Shown: piece by piece, positions 46,576 to 57,974 of the stretch
Layout: every line of letters begins with the position of its first letter
Position numbering within the stretch: the stretch's first letter is position 1
Origin: Sorghum bicolor
Taxonomy: Eukaryota > Streptophyta > Magnoliopsida > Poales > Poaceae
DNA length: 64,000 nt
NCBI RefSeq assembly: GCF_000003195.3
Contig: NC_012870.2
Coordinates: 21,134,501 to 21,198,500, forward strand
Reading direction: 5' to 3'
Notes under the pieces: model-generated
Databases searched by the model: none
Seen by the model: only the letters and a program-made list of their open reading frames with translations
What the model was told of the DNA's origin: nothing
Program-made: the position numbers and the translations under genes

Positions 46576-46806
46576 GGCCTTGTTTAGTTCGCAGAAATTT
46601 TCAAAATTCTCCGTCATATCGAATCTTTGGTCGCATGCATGGAGCATTAAATATAAATAAAAATAAAAACTAACTGCACAGTTTATCTGTAATTTGTGAG
46701 ATGAATCTTTTGATCCTAGTTACTCCATGATTGGACAATGTTTGTCAAATAAAAACGAAATGCTACAGTAGTCAAAAACAAAATTTTTTGGCAACTAAAC
46801 AAGGCC
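46576..46806 (-). mobile_element. Tourist-like MITE, first of the cluster downstream of KRP
   Basis: GGCCTTGTTTAGTTCGC to GGCAACTAAACAAGGCC, 231 bp, reverse orientation. It is immediately preceded by a duplicated partial end (GCCTTGTTTA). Confidence 0.85.
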
Positions 46807-46811
46807 TACTC

Positions 46812-47019
46812 CAAAATTCATTTTTTTTTAAGATTTCCTATCATCGAATCTTGCGGCACATATATGGAACACTAAATATAGAGACGAAAATAAAAAATAA
46901 TTGCACAATTTATCTATAATTTACGAGACGAATTTTTTAAACCTACCTAGTCTATAGTTGAATAATAATTATCAAATGCAAACGAAAGTGCTAGGTATCA
47001 AAATCCACTAAACAAGGCT
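46812..47019 (-). mobile_element. Degenerate MITE copy, reverse orientation
   Basis: Family motifs TCGAATCTTGCGGCACATA, TTACGAGACGAATTTTTTAA and ACTAAACAAGGC are present. The left terminal repeat is missing. Confidence 0.7.
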
Positions 47020-47029
47020 TTAGTCCCTA

Positions 47030-47263
47030 GGCCTTGTTTAGTTCCAAAAAATTTGATGAAATCGACACTGTAGCACTTTCGTTTGCATTTAACAAATATT
47101 GTCCAATCATGGACTAACTAGAGTCAAAAGATTCGTCTCATCAATTTCGATCAAACTGTGCAAATAGTTTTTATTTTCGTCTATATTTAATACTCCATGC
47201 ATACGTCTAAAGATTCGATGTGACGGGGAATCTAAAAAATTTTGCAAAATTTTTTGGGAATTA
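47030..47263 (+). mobile_element. MITE lacking its right terminal repeat
   Basis: Begins GGCCTTGTTTAGTTCCA after CTA (47027-47029) and runs to TTTTTTGGGAATTA, where the next copy starts without a gap. Confidence 0.8.
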
Positions 47264-47506
47264 GGCCTTGTTTAGTTCCCAAAAAAATTTGCAAAATTTT
47301 TCAGATTTTCCGTCACATCGAATCTTTAGACACATGCATGAAGTACTAAATATAGATAAAAATAAAAACTAATTGCACAGTTTGGTCGGAATTGACGAGA
47401 CAAATCTTTTAAGCCTAGTTAGTCCATGATTGGACAATATTTGTCAAATACAAACGAAAGAGCTACAGTGTCCATTTTGCAAAATATTTTGGAACTAAAC
47501 GAGGCC
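47264..47506 (-). mobile_element. MITE, inverted relative to its left neighbour
   Basis: GGCCTTGTTTAGTTCCC to GGAACTAAACGAGGCC, 243 bp, reverse. With 47030-47263 it forms an inverted pair able to fold into a hairpin of over 200 bp. Confidence 0.85.
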
Positions 47507-47734
47507 CCAAAAATTTTTGCAAAACTTTTCAGATTCCCCGTCACATCGAATCTTTAGACGTATGCATGAAGCATTAAATATAGACAAAAATAAAAAGTAA
47601 TTACACAGTTTGGTCGGAATTGACGAGACAAATCTTTTAAGCCTAGTTAGTCCATGATTAGACAATATTTGTCAAATACAAACGAAATTGATACTATTCA
47701 TATTTTGCAAAATATTTTAGAACTAAACAAGGCC
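47507..47734 (-). mobile_element. MITE lacking its left terminal repeat
   Basis: Begins directly after the previous copy with CCAAAAATTTTTGC and ends GAACTAAACAAGGCC. It is followed by CTA (47735-47737), the same triplet that precedes the group at 47027. Confidence 0.8.
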
Positions 47735-47904
47735 CTAGTATTCTTACCACAGTGCTGGACTGCTGGTGACTGGTCGTGGTAATGGTAACTGGTAAAAAGA
47801 GCGCCCTTTCCACAATATATCCTCTCTGGTGGTGCCTACTACCTACACACTGGTCCAGGGGGCTTTTCTCTTTTTTTCACTTGCCTTCCTGACCTTTCCT
47901 TTTA

Positions 47905-48136
47905 GGCCTTGTTCAGTTGGCGAAAAATTTTGATTTTGGCTACTGTAACACTCTCACTTGTATGTGATAATTATTGTCCAATTATAGAATAACTAGGTTT
48001 AAAAGATTCGTCTCGTAAATTATAAATAAACTATGCAATTAATTTTTGTTTTCGTCTACATTTAATACTCCATGCATGCGTACAAAGATTCGATGTGATG
48101 GAGAATTTTGAAAATTTTTGGGAACTAAACAAGGCC
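47905..48136 (+). mobile_element. Tourist-like MITE, last of the cluster
   Basis: GGCCTTGTTCAGTTGGC to GGGAACTAAACAAGGCC, 232 bp, with TTA at 47902-47904 and 48137-48139. Confidence 0.88.
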
Positions 48137-49530
48137 TTAGTTGCAAATGGCAAGATCCTTTTTTCTTTGAGTTGCAAATGACAAATATTTTGATTTACTG
48201 GATCGACTCTTTTTGTACAAGGAGTGGTGGGTGCTTGCTTCTTTGAAATCTTTTACTTCGGGGCTACTTTCATCGGCAAAGGTAGGGTTTTTCTTTGGCT
48301 CCATGACTTGTATATATTGGGCCATGGTCAGTATAGACGCCAAAATAAGCTGCCCCTTGTATTTACTTCTGAAATCTCAAGCTAATGCACAACTAGCAGT
48401 GTAGTGACTGGTTTTACTTTCAGGACATGGTTTAACCATGTTACGCACAAATCTGATTCCTTTGTTCTTGACAAGACCATGCCAGTGCATTTCATACTAT
48501 TAAACTAGTGGGCACATCCGACAGAAGTACAAATTCTGATGAGTACAATCCATGTCCTGTCATTATCTTATCTGAAACAGTTTCTCTTTTGAAATGTTGT
48601 AGTACCAAATATTACCAAATTCCTTAGAATCTTGCTGCAGGTTTTATTAAATCTGGTGATGAGACGACTCAGCCCATGATGCTGTTCACTTTAGTAATGG
48701 CAAAACTATATGACGCTTCTGTGAAGCTAATAACTGTTATGAAGGACACTGATTCCTCCATAGTGATTATCAGGTGAAATTAGTACTCAGTCCAGGAATG
48801 TCAAATTTTGTGATGACGTGGCCAGGCACAGTTTCGTCATTCAATCAATGCTATACAGTAGGAAAAACATAAAAAATTGTGAACATTGTGAAACCTTATC
48901 ACTTTACTATGTTGATAGACATACAACTCTTTCTACAGGAGTCTGCAGTGTTACAAGATGATATTCATTTTCCTTTTGTACAGGAGCACTACGGGAGGAG
49001 AGTTCTGCTGAAAATTTTCAACGACATTCCAGGTTGCTTTGTAGCATCATTGCTGATGCAGCTCTTCCAATGTTGATGAGTATCCAAACTCTACTCGAAC
49101 AGACGAACACATTGGTCACTGGGCCAGTAACAGCACTTGGTGGATCTTGCTGACAGGCAAATTTGGAGGCATCATTTTGAGTGCGCCAAGAACCAAGAGC
49201 TGCAAAAGACAAGGGTGACTGAAAGTGAAGGTAAGAGTTGGAACTTGGCTATCATGTGTACTACATCTCTTAAAAAGCTTCAATGTGTACTTCCTTCTTG
49301 CAATGTCCAGTTGGTCATATGATTGCCCTACCTACACCTCAAACTTTCTATTTTCTAGCACTACAAAAGATTGATTCCCAAGCATTTCTTGCTGCAAGAT
49401 GTGCAAGGATCATTCCAGCACTTTGTCACATATGTAGAAGCAGCCAAGTTCTCTAAGTTCTAGTTTCCCCGGCCAGAGATGTGTGCTCTTATCCTAAAAC
49501 AGTTACAGAATTAACAGGGTGTTTGTTTTG
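48137..49530 (+). other. Unique sequence with possible decayed exons
   Basis: Two stretches look like exons bounded by splice-like strings. One is about 48640-48773, reading GDETTQPMMLFTLVMAKLYD and onward to a donor-like CAGGTGAAAT. The other starts at about 48984, after TTTTGTACAG, and reads EHYGRRVLLKIFND. The GRRVLL string and spacing recall Pumilio-repeat (PUM24/PUF6-type) proteins, but the match is short and stops intervene. I do not assign a gene. Confidence 0.25.
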
Positions 49531-51592
49531 AGAAATCAACCATTCTAGATGAGGTTGTGCATCATGAGTCCATTCTTTAAACTTGGTGAAATGACTTTAT
49601 TACTCATAATAGTACTAAACTACTCCCTCCATTCTTAATTATAATTATAATTTGGAACGAATTGCTAGTGACGAATGAGGAGATAATGAAATCAACCTAT
49701 TCTATTCCACAAATCAAACAATATAAAGAGAGAAGATTATAACTAACTCATTCCTCACAACAAACATCCAATAAGAGTTTAACCTTATCATAATTGTGTG
49801 CTTGATTTCTGTACGGACTGAGACCCTAATTACGTGTTCGTACTTGCTGGTCATCGGAGGTTTGGAGGCCATGTTACGGGGGCGAACTCAACGTTAGCCT
49901 GCGCCATTTTCAGAAGGAGCAGCAGCAGACTGTGCGAAGCATTTAGAACAAACATTTATAGAGGTCCCCGCAGCTGCTTTTTTGCTTGATTAGAGGATGA
50001 TTTCGTCTGACCATTTGGTCAGTCAGGTGCTGAATTGTTTAATTTATTATTATACAGTAATAATTGTAAGGTTTGGGAGAACCCAGGATCTAGTTGGTGC
50101 CGTACACTTTTTTACACTGTGCATTGCAGTTTAAACCGGTCTCCGTCAAAGACTCACAGTGAACTAGTGAAGCATGAGGCTTCGAAATTATTCTTTTCCT
50201 TTTCCATTTTCTGGACCCAGTTAATGGGAAAAGGTAAAGGTAATACTAATTTGTTATCTTAAGCTGTTGTTCAACAATATAGAGAAATTAGTGGACTTCA
50301 TGGCGCCGCATAACCAAAATAAAGGTACTAGTATTTGTAAGGATTTTTTGGGTTTTTTCTTTCTAAAAGATACTTACAAATACTAGTTAGAATAGTACTA
50401 TCTGCATCAAAAAAATGCAATTCGAGAAATAGTTTTCACTCGAGCCTATGGACTCTGGTGACGGTGTGGTGACGGTGCCTGCTCAATCCGAGTTTAAATC
50501 TTTGATTTGGCATGAGTGTTTATTTTTTTTCTAGATTTATTTTAAGATTTATTAATTTTATTTTTCTGGTGGTAGACGACGTACTAATCAACAGTAAGAT
50601 GCCTCTGATAAATTTTTTAACTTCAGGATCTATTGGCTTAGTCTTTTGAAAGTACTCATTAGATAGGATTTGCTTGTGTGCGTTTATAGATCGGTGAGTG
50701 TGTGGATGCCTTCGCCTTGTGGAATCTAAAAAGATTTAAGTTTAATTAAACTAAAAATATACTAATAATTAACATATATGTATCAATAGTTATATTCAGA
50801 ATATATTTTTATAATATATATTTAAATTAACTTCATAAATGCTGATATTATTTTTATATAAATTTAATTGAAGTCTAGATAGTTTGACTTGGACTATCTA
50901 TAACTGTATTTTATTAATGGGAGGAGTACATGTGAATGCTTGCTTATACCTGTCTCAACAAAAGTTTTATGAAAGTTTAATGTGCATTAAATAGGGTGGC
51001 AATATACAATGGTTGGAGAGACTATGAGAATTAATTAATGTGTCTATAGTCGGTGGACCAAAATATAAAAAGCGATGAGAGGCGATGGGAGGCGATAGGT
51101 GTGTCTATGGTCGGTGGGCCATAGGCGTCACATCACCTCTGAAATTATGGGGATTAGGACTCTAAATAGAGGAGTGGTAATTTATTTTTCATATTTCTTT
51201 TTTTAATGAAGAGTAAAAGAATAAATTCATAATTATAAAAATAATTATGTAAAATAGCATAGTTAAGGTGTATGATTCAAGTATTATAGTTAATTAGATA
51301 AAAATCTTCTTCTTAATTTTTTTTAAAAATCTTCTTAGGGTTCCACCCGCCGGTGTCCACCGGTGCATGTTACAAGCAGCCGTCACCATTGATGATAGAG
51401 GTTGGGGTTTAAGAGAACCTTATATAATGATGTTATTACCTTTTACGAATTAAATCGAGAAAAAAATTAACAGAGATGATGAGAGACGATTGGAAACGGT
51501 TCTAACTATTGTAAAAGGTCATAGGATTCTCAATTCTTATGTTAAAAATAGTGTAAAAGATTTTTATCTCAATGAAACACATTTCATTCTAT
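49531..51592. other. Intergenic sequence, no gene recognised
   Basis: It contains a Stowaway-like left end CTCCCTCCATTCTTAATTAT at 49624 without a clear right end, and short local duplications around 51040-51120 (GCGATGAGAGGCGATGGGAGG and GTCTATGGTCGGTGG). Frames here are short and lack known domains. Confidence 0.35.
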
Positions 51593-51692
51593 GGATGTGA
51601 GTTATATATCCTGTTTTTGAATTCTCACGTGTTAAAAACTGTGTAGTTTTATTACTATAAAACACATGAAATAGGATATAAAACTCACATCC
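51593..51692. repeat. Foldback (inverted repeat), about 24-bp arms
   Basis: GGATGTGAGTTATATATCCT at the left and AGGATATAAAACTCACATCC at the right, with a second inner pair CACGTGTTAAAAACTGTGTAG and TATAAAACACATG. The whole 100 bp can fold into an imperfect hairpin. Confidence 0.75.
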
Positions 51693-51858
51693 GGACTGAC
51701 GAATTGCAGGATCACCTCTAGCATCTCCTAATCCAAGAGCCAAGAAATGGTGCATCCGTACAGGCTAGCGAAGATAATAACGTCCCCTACTGGCCTGCTT
51801 CAAGAAACAGCGTGTCCCCTGCTCCAAGAAACAGTATACCACAACTCACTTCGCTTAA

Positions 51859-52095
51859 GGCCAAGTTAAAAAAAAATGTAAAATAGACACTATAGTACTT
51901 TTCATTTATATTTGATAAATATTGTCTAATTATAAACTAACTAGACTCAAAATATTTGTCTCACAAATTATAGACAAATTATACAATTAATTATTTTTTT
52001 TAATCTATATTTAATGCTTCATACATATGCTGTAAGATTTGATATAACGAAGAATCTAAAATTTTTTGTAAATTTTTTTTGAACTAAACAGGGCC
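51859..52095 (+). mobile_element. Degenerate Tourist-like MITE
   Basis: GGCCAAGTTAAAAAAAA to TGAACTAAACAGGGCC with TAA at 51856-51858 and 52096-52098. Many C to T and G to A changes compared with younger copies. Confidence 0.8.
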
Positions 52096-52216
52096 TAAAA
52101 ATAACGACCCGGACAAGCTTTTGAGCGTCCTGTATGTTTCATTTCTCGATTTCTAAAATGTGGAATCTTAAAAAAACGATAATAAAATAGGTTCTTTCAA
52201 AGTTTCATTCAAATGT

Positions 52217-53888
52217 TGGGTAAATTTGTTATAGGACACTCTTTTTTTTGTGCATTGTTATAGGACACTCTTTAATGGTGGTATTTGCTAATAGATATTA
52301 CTTACAGTTATTTTTGCTAAGAAACACTATTTAATAGAAAAAGTCTACGTAACCCTCTCAACTATATAGACTATTTCACCCTCGAACTATAAAACCGGAT
52401 TTTCTACCTCTGAGCTTTCCAAAACTAGTCAAATAACCCTCTCAGACGGTTTTCTACAATTAATTAGAATATAATTCATAGATCTAAAGCTACAACAAAA
52501 AATTTGTATTAAAGCATACCATATTATATGTTCACCGTGTAGATGTACTTATGTAGAGTTCAACAAAATTAGATTTTATATTTTATGATTTTTCTATAAT
52601 TTACTATGCTTTTTTAAAGGTTCAGTGGAAATAAAAAAATATAAACCACTGTTACTATAGCAAAACCACTGTACAAAACCGTTTAAGGGGGGTTATTTGA
52701 TCAGTTTTAGAAAGTTCAAGTGGTTTATGAGCACTAAGCTACTAAAATTATATTATCTAAAAATGGATGGGAGAGAGAAGTTTAAAATAACCAAAATAAC
52801 CCTAGCTATTATAGTACGACCCTTAGACCCCCTTGGAATATGGAATAGTGGAATTTTGAAGGAAACTATGAGACCCGTTGGAACAAAAATTCCTCTAAAA
52901 TTCCTATGGATTAGACTATTGCGAAGGAATTTTGGAGGAAACTAAACATGAGCATTTTATTTGTTTCCTGTGCTTTTCCTACATTGCTTCCAAAGGTCTC
53001 TAAAAATCATGTGGGATTTGAAGTGTTAGGTCATTTCATTCCTATATTTTTTTTGTTCGATTGTTTTGTAAACCATTTGTTCCAAAGGGGCCCTTAATAG
53101 TTATCTAAAAATTTTATAACGTTTGCATATGAAGTCGAATCAAAACAAACTTTGTCGTTAGCAAGTTTTTTATTTAAAGCTATATAAATTGTCAAAACTT
53201 CTTTTTAAGTTCTCATAATTCAAAATTAAAATTTTAAAATTATCGAATGACCTCTGATGTTGACATGTAATATACAAAGTTATAGTTATCAATACGATCT
53301 ATAACTTTAGTTCATACAATTTTAATCTAAGATCATTTAGAGTCCTAAATATTCATTTTATTTTCTTGAATCTTAAAATTTCAAATTTAGAAATATCAAA
53401 TGACTTCGAGTGTTGACCTGACCTATACCACAAACATTAGAAAAATAAATTTAAAATTTAAAATATGAAATAATAAAATGAATATTTAGGATTCTAAATG
53501 CCTTCAGATATTCTCAATTAAATTTCAAAATCTAAGAATTTTAAAATAATTTTTCATATTATAATTTCTAACCATAAAATTGTCACCTATAAAACGGTAT
53601 ATCTCACTGAACACTATAATTTTGATATAAAGTTTATCTTTATCTGACTTCATATGAAAAAATTATAAAACTTTTAGATAACTATAAAAGATTGCATTGT
53701 AATAGTTAGGAACATTTGGTTGCTTTTAACTTATATCACTCTCAACTCTTAAATAATATAATTCTAATAGTTATAGTGTGTAAGAGCTAATTACTACAAT
53801 TGGAGAGTGTCTTCTAACAAAGAAAATATTGAATAGTGCCCATCAACAAATGTCGTCATTGAAGAGTGTCCTACAGCAAATTTACCCA
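52217..53888. mobile_element. Non-autonomous DNA transposon with 27-bp terminal inverted repeats
   Basis: Left end TGGGTAAATTTGTTATAGGA and right end reading inward TGGGTAAATTTGCTGTAGGA, both followed by CACTCTT. Subterminal repeats of GGACACTCTT also occur at about 52260 and 53820. It is 1672 bp with no transposase. A smaller MITE is inserted at 52826. The superfamily is uncertain (Mutator-like is possible), and no clear target duplication was read. The frame 52697-52945 is not a gene. Confidence 0.7.
52826..53093. mobile_element. MITE with GACCCCCTTGGAA ends nested in the larger transposon
   Basis: GACCCCCTTGGAATATGG at the left and TTGTTCCAAAGGGGCCC at the right, 268 bp, with TTA at 52823-52825 and 53094-53096. 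Fits PIF/Harbinger-type insertion. Confidence 0.75.
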
Positions 53889-54070
53889 TTTTTCATTAGC
53901 CGCAACAATTTATTTTTTTGCATTATGTTGTGATTAAACATGTCATATAAACTATGTAGCACTCTAGTATTGTGATCAAACTTAGGTGTCTTATATTTTA
54001 TTCAGTGGTTCAAAAGCACTAGTTGTATTGAATAATTTCAACATGCATAAACTTTTAGTCACTCAACCTA

Positions 54071-54195
54071 GGCCTTGTTTAGTTCCATGCATGTGATTCA
54101 AACCTTGTTTAGTTCTATGCATGTGACCCAAGAATTGATCTGATGAGGGATTTTGAAACGTTTTTTTTTTGTTTTTGGATGAACTAAATAAGGTC
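54071..54195 (+). mobile_element. Internally deleted MITE, 125 bp
   Basis: GGCCTTGTTTAGTTCCATGC with a partial duplicate of its own start at about 54103 (CCTTGTTTAGTTCTATGCATG). It ends GGATGAACTAAATAAGGTC. The central core of the family is missing. Confidence 0.75.
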
Positions 54196-54596
54196 TGAAT
54201 CTCTCATGAAACTTTTATCATATTTTTTCATAAAATGCAGTTGCATGTCATCACATTTAATACTCATAATACTCTGTAAAACCCCACCAAAATTGGTCTT
54301 ATAGTTAAAATCGAACACCTATGCATCATGATAAACTTATCGAAGTTTGAAAACTTTGATACTCATTTGTACCTTTTCTTTAGCGGATCAGGAAAGAACC
54401 GCAGTGCGGCGATGGTGCCGATGGAGTGAGCGACAGCGGCGTTAGGGTCGGTGCAACGCCAGTACACGTCCATTGATTGCTTCATTTGTTGCCCTGCCTG
54501 TTTGTCCTCAAAAGTTTTACTACGTACTCCTAGGTGTGTACCCGTGGACCAACACGCACGCATGGCACTGGCAGTGAGCCAATCAGCCAATGACTA

Positions 54597-54839
54597 GCGC
54601 CTTGTTTAGTTCCGAAAATTTTGAAAAATCGACACTGTAGCACTTTCGTTTGTATTTGACAAATATTATCTAATTATAGACTAACTAGACTCAAAAGATT
54701 CGTCTCGTCAATTTCGACCAAACTGTGCAATTAGTTTTTATTTTCATCTATATTTAATACTTCATGTATGCGTCTAAAGATTCGATGTGACGGAGAATGT
54801 GAAAAATTTTGCAAAATTTTCTGAGAACTAAACAAGGCC
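54597..54839 (+). mobile_element. Tourist-like MITE
   Basis: GCGCCTTGTTTAGTTCC to GAGAACTAAACAAGGCC, about 243 bp, with CTA on both sides (54594-54596 and 54839-54841). Confidence 0.85.
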
Positions 54840-55146
54840 TAGGCAAGCGCGCTCTTTGGGCAGGAGACGGGACCGGGGAGGATGCGGTGTGGGCTGGGCC
54901 GGGTCGGTCCTTGTCGGTCTCCGGTGTCCCTGGTGGATTGGGTGGAGCGATCCAGAACAGCACGGGACTGAACGCTGGCCAGTATTTTCCGTGCATGAAA
55001 CATCGCTCTGATCGCCGCATTTGTTACGTGCTGTTCTAATCGGCAGTGACTACTTTTTGTTCTGGTCGGCACTGCGTACTGTACTCTACTCTACTGTGCT
55101 AGGGGCTGCTTGGAACGCCGGGAAATTCGCATCCGTCTCACCTACA

Positions 55147-55353
55147 AACCAAAAAATTTTAAATTTTTTTCATTACATTAAATTTTACAGTATATATATA
55201 AAATATCAAATATAAATAAAAATAAAAACTAATTACACATTTTATCTGTAAATCGCGAAATAAATTTTTCGAGCTAGTTAGTCCATAATTAGACAATAAC
55301 TATCAAATAAAAACAAAAATGCTAAAATCAAAAAATTGAAACTAAACAAGGCC
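55147..55353 (-). mobile_element. Degenerate Tourist-like MITE
   Basis: Contains AAATATAAATAAAAATAAAA, CTAGTTAGTCCATAATTAGA and AACTAAACAAGGCC. The left terminal repeat is not recognisable. Confidence 0.65.
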
Positions 55354-55464
55354 GGACTGAGGATTTTACGAGTACGAGTTATGGTAATTTCAAGGACGAA
55401 AGAAAGCTGCCATGTTCCGTCTATGTTTTCTTTCTGAAACCAAATTGGCGGACTTTAATCATTC

Positions 55465-55890
55465 ATGAGTGTTACATCATTAATCAAAAGATCTAGAATA
55501 AAGTTAGAGGGTTCATCCATCCAAGTACAAGTTTGCTAATATTAAATAGCTCTTTTTGCTAGATTCTCCCTCTACAATGCTTAATAGATATATCTTGAAA
55601 TCTACTCGATATAATATTGCATTCGTCATAAAGTATAGTTGTCAAATTTGCCAAGAATCTTCTATTCTCTATTGCTTATACCACCTTCGTATAGTTTGAT
55701 TGGCCGATCAATCGATTATATGTTGTGCAAGCATTAAACCTTCCTTCAAGACATACGCCTCCACCATAGGTGCATCTATTAGATAAGGCACAAAGTTGTA
55801 ACCAGCTGCTAAATCCCATCCCAAGCAATCTCTAATAAATAGCACCCACGCTTCTACATCTCGCATCTTCATTGAAGACTACATCAACAT
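55465..55890 (-). pseudogene. RNase H-like (RVT_3-type) gene remnant
   Basis: The minus strand reads FNEDARCRSVGAIY, GWDLAAGYNFVPYLIDAPMV followed by EAYVLKEGLMLAQHI, then in other frames FQDISIKHCR and WMDEPSNFILDLLINDVTL. This is the order of the plant reverse-transcriptase-like RNase H domain found in LINE-derived and stand-alone RVT_3 genes (GAIIRD, EAxALKEGL, ISIEHC, and a C-terminal DEPPxFIxD). Stops and several frameshifts break it, and the middle of the domain is blurred. Likely a LINE-derived or domesticated-gene pseudogene. Confidence 0.72.
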
Positions 55891-57709
55891 ACCATAATCT
55901 TTCCTTTTGGAGGCTTCCATCCCTGACGTAATTTCAATCCTTTTCTTCGTTGCTGCTTTGTAGTTCCTGGTTAACGCCACAATTTCCATGGCTGACCTTG
56001 ATTGTGATGAGTCTATGTTGTTTGCTGAAGATTCTGAATAAATGAATGGTGGTTTAATCGGTGGCTGGAAATTGTTGGTCAACAACAGGCGACAGGTAGG
56101 TAATGGCGCTGACAGGCTTCGAGAGGTTCGGGCCGTTCTTCGTTGGCCCAAAAAACGACCACTGTTCATATACTGCATTTTCGCGGGCTCCAGAAAATCC
56201 AGTGTCGTTCGACACGGCCCAATATAGTCCCTGGTCGCTGCAACCCACACAGTGAGTCAGCGAGGAAGGCATGCTTGCTACCTCAGACCCGGCCCACAGC
56301 CTCGCCTATGGCCAGCAAGAGTTGCACTGTGCAGTGCGCCCAGTGCTGGACGACACACGCATACACGTGTACGTGCGACAATTTTGACGCTATTTTCCGT
56401 GGCAAATCTGTGCTTGAGGGCGTCTTTAGCGACAGCTCTTAAAGGCACCCGTAAAGAGGTGTCAGGTCAGTCTCCACGGTATAAATCAGTTACTTTTTAG
56501 ATTTTTTTATTTCAGACTCTACAAAAGATTTGCACAATTTTTATTACAGCTTTAAACACTTGCTATATATATTTTAAAAAGCTCAAAAAAGCGAAACCAA
56601 ACAAACGAGCCCTTATCTAAGCTATTTTTTTTTAAAAGACGAACACTTATGCTTGGCAAAGACCTTCATAGCTAAAGTCTCTAATATACGATAGACCACT
56701 TCAAAAGGTGATCGGTTGCTTACATAAACGAGTCCAATAAGCTACCTGGAAAATAGCCATTCTTTGCTGGTGTTTCTAGATTTTTGATAGCCACCGAGTG
56801 TTCAGCCCCCTCATATCAGCTGCGAATCCAGAAACATCTTAAGGGAGAGCTGAAAATAGTGTAAAAGTATTTTGAGGTAGAGCTAAATGTATATATTTAT
56901 GGACAAATTTAGGATAGACAAAAGAAGTATTAAAGGGATTTTTAGGCCACACCCCAGGTTGTAGCCCAGGCAGCCTGGGGCCTAGATCCACCCCTGGCTC
57001 CAATGAGCCTTCATCCATTGTGATTTCCATTCTAGACGAACCAAACTATATGTCAGGACCCTTTCGAGAAGGAAGATTTGGAAGTTTTGAAGGTGTCACT
57101 GACTTGCAGTTCGCATAGAAAATGGTTGAATATCAACGAATGCACTGTAATGTTCGCTTGGCGGAAAAGCCATGACATAAGGTATTGTTCACTGATTTAT
57201 TATGAAAAAAATACTGATGAATGGCAGGCAGATTCAGTTAATAAGCTCAAACAAACAAGATGCTCTCCAGCTCTCTCCAATGACCTGCAGAATTGTCATC
57301 TCACCACCAATCACAATCATTATGTTACTAGCTCTCTAAGATGACATCTCTAATAATACTAACTTTTAGCACATATTAGTTCTAACATGAATAACCTCAC
57401 CTAATTTTTAGACGTGTGCATGAGATTAACTCTTGATTCATAGATAAGTTTTCTATCACTTCTGTTAAAATATTTCCTCTATTTTAAACTGCAAGTCATT
57501 ATAAATTTTCTAGATACATAGCCTTTTTTTACGCATCTAGACATATATTATTATGTTTAGATATATGGTAAAAGATATGAATCTAGAAATAACTGAATGA
57601 CTTATAATTTAAAATAGAGTGAGTAAAAAAAATTATAAAATGATATATACTTAGAGCTACTCGCTCATAAGTCACCTTTAGAGCTGTCCTTAGGGCATCT
57701 TCAATGATC
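55891..57709. other. Intergenic sequence, no gene recognised
   Basis: Mixed composition with a GC-richer part at 56050-56420. Frames such as 56143-56442 and 57078-57344 have no domain I recognise. Confidence 0.3.
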
Positions 57710-57711
57710 TA

Positions 57712-57972
57712 CTCCCTTCATCCAAATTTATAAGTCATTCCAAAAATTTTGGAGAGTCAAAGCATTTTCACCTTTGACCAAAATTATAGAGAAAAATACT
57801 AAGATTTGTAACGTAAAGTGAGTATACTATGAAAATATAATTAAGAAAAAAATCTAATGATACTTAGTTAGTACCATAATAATTATTATTTTATAATATA
57901 AATTTGGTCAAATTTAGAAAAGTTTGACTCTCCGAGATTTTTGGAATGACTTATAATTTGGAATGGAGGGAG
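57712..57972. mobile_element. Stowaway MITE
   Basis: CTCCCTTCATCCAAATTTAT at the left and ATAATTTGGAATGGAGGGAG at the right, 261 bp, with TA at 57710-57711 and 57973-57974. Long internal complementarity (AAGTCATTCCAAAAATTTTGG versus the right arm) gives a hairpin-like element, as usual for Stowaway. Confidence 0.92.
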
Positions 57973-57974
57973 TA

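Noticed and set aside
49624..49790. Stowaway element suggested by CTCCCTCCATTC
   Set aside because: Only one end is visible; without the right end I did not call an element.
57078..57344. 88-codon plus-strand frame
   Set aside because: No recognised motif, no promoter or splice context; probably chance.
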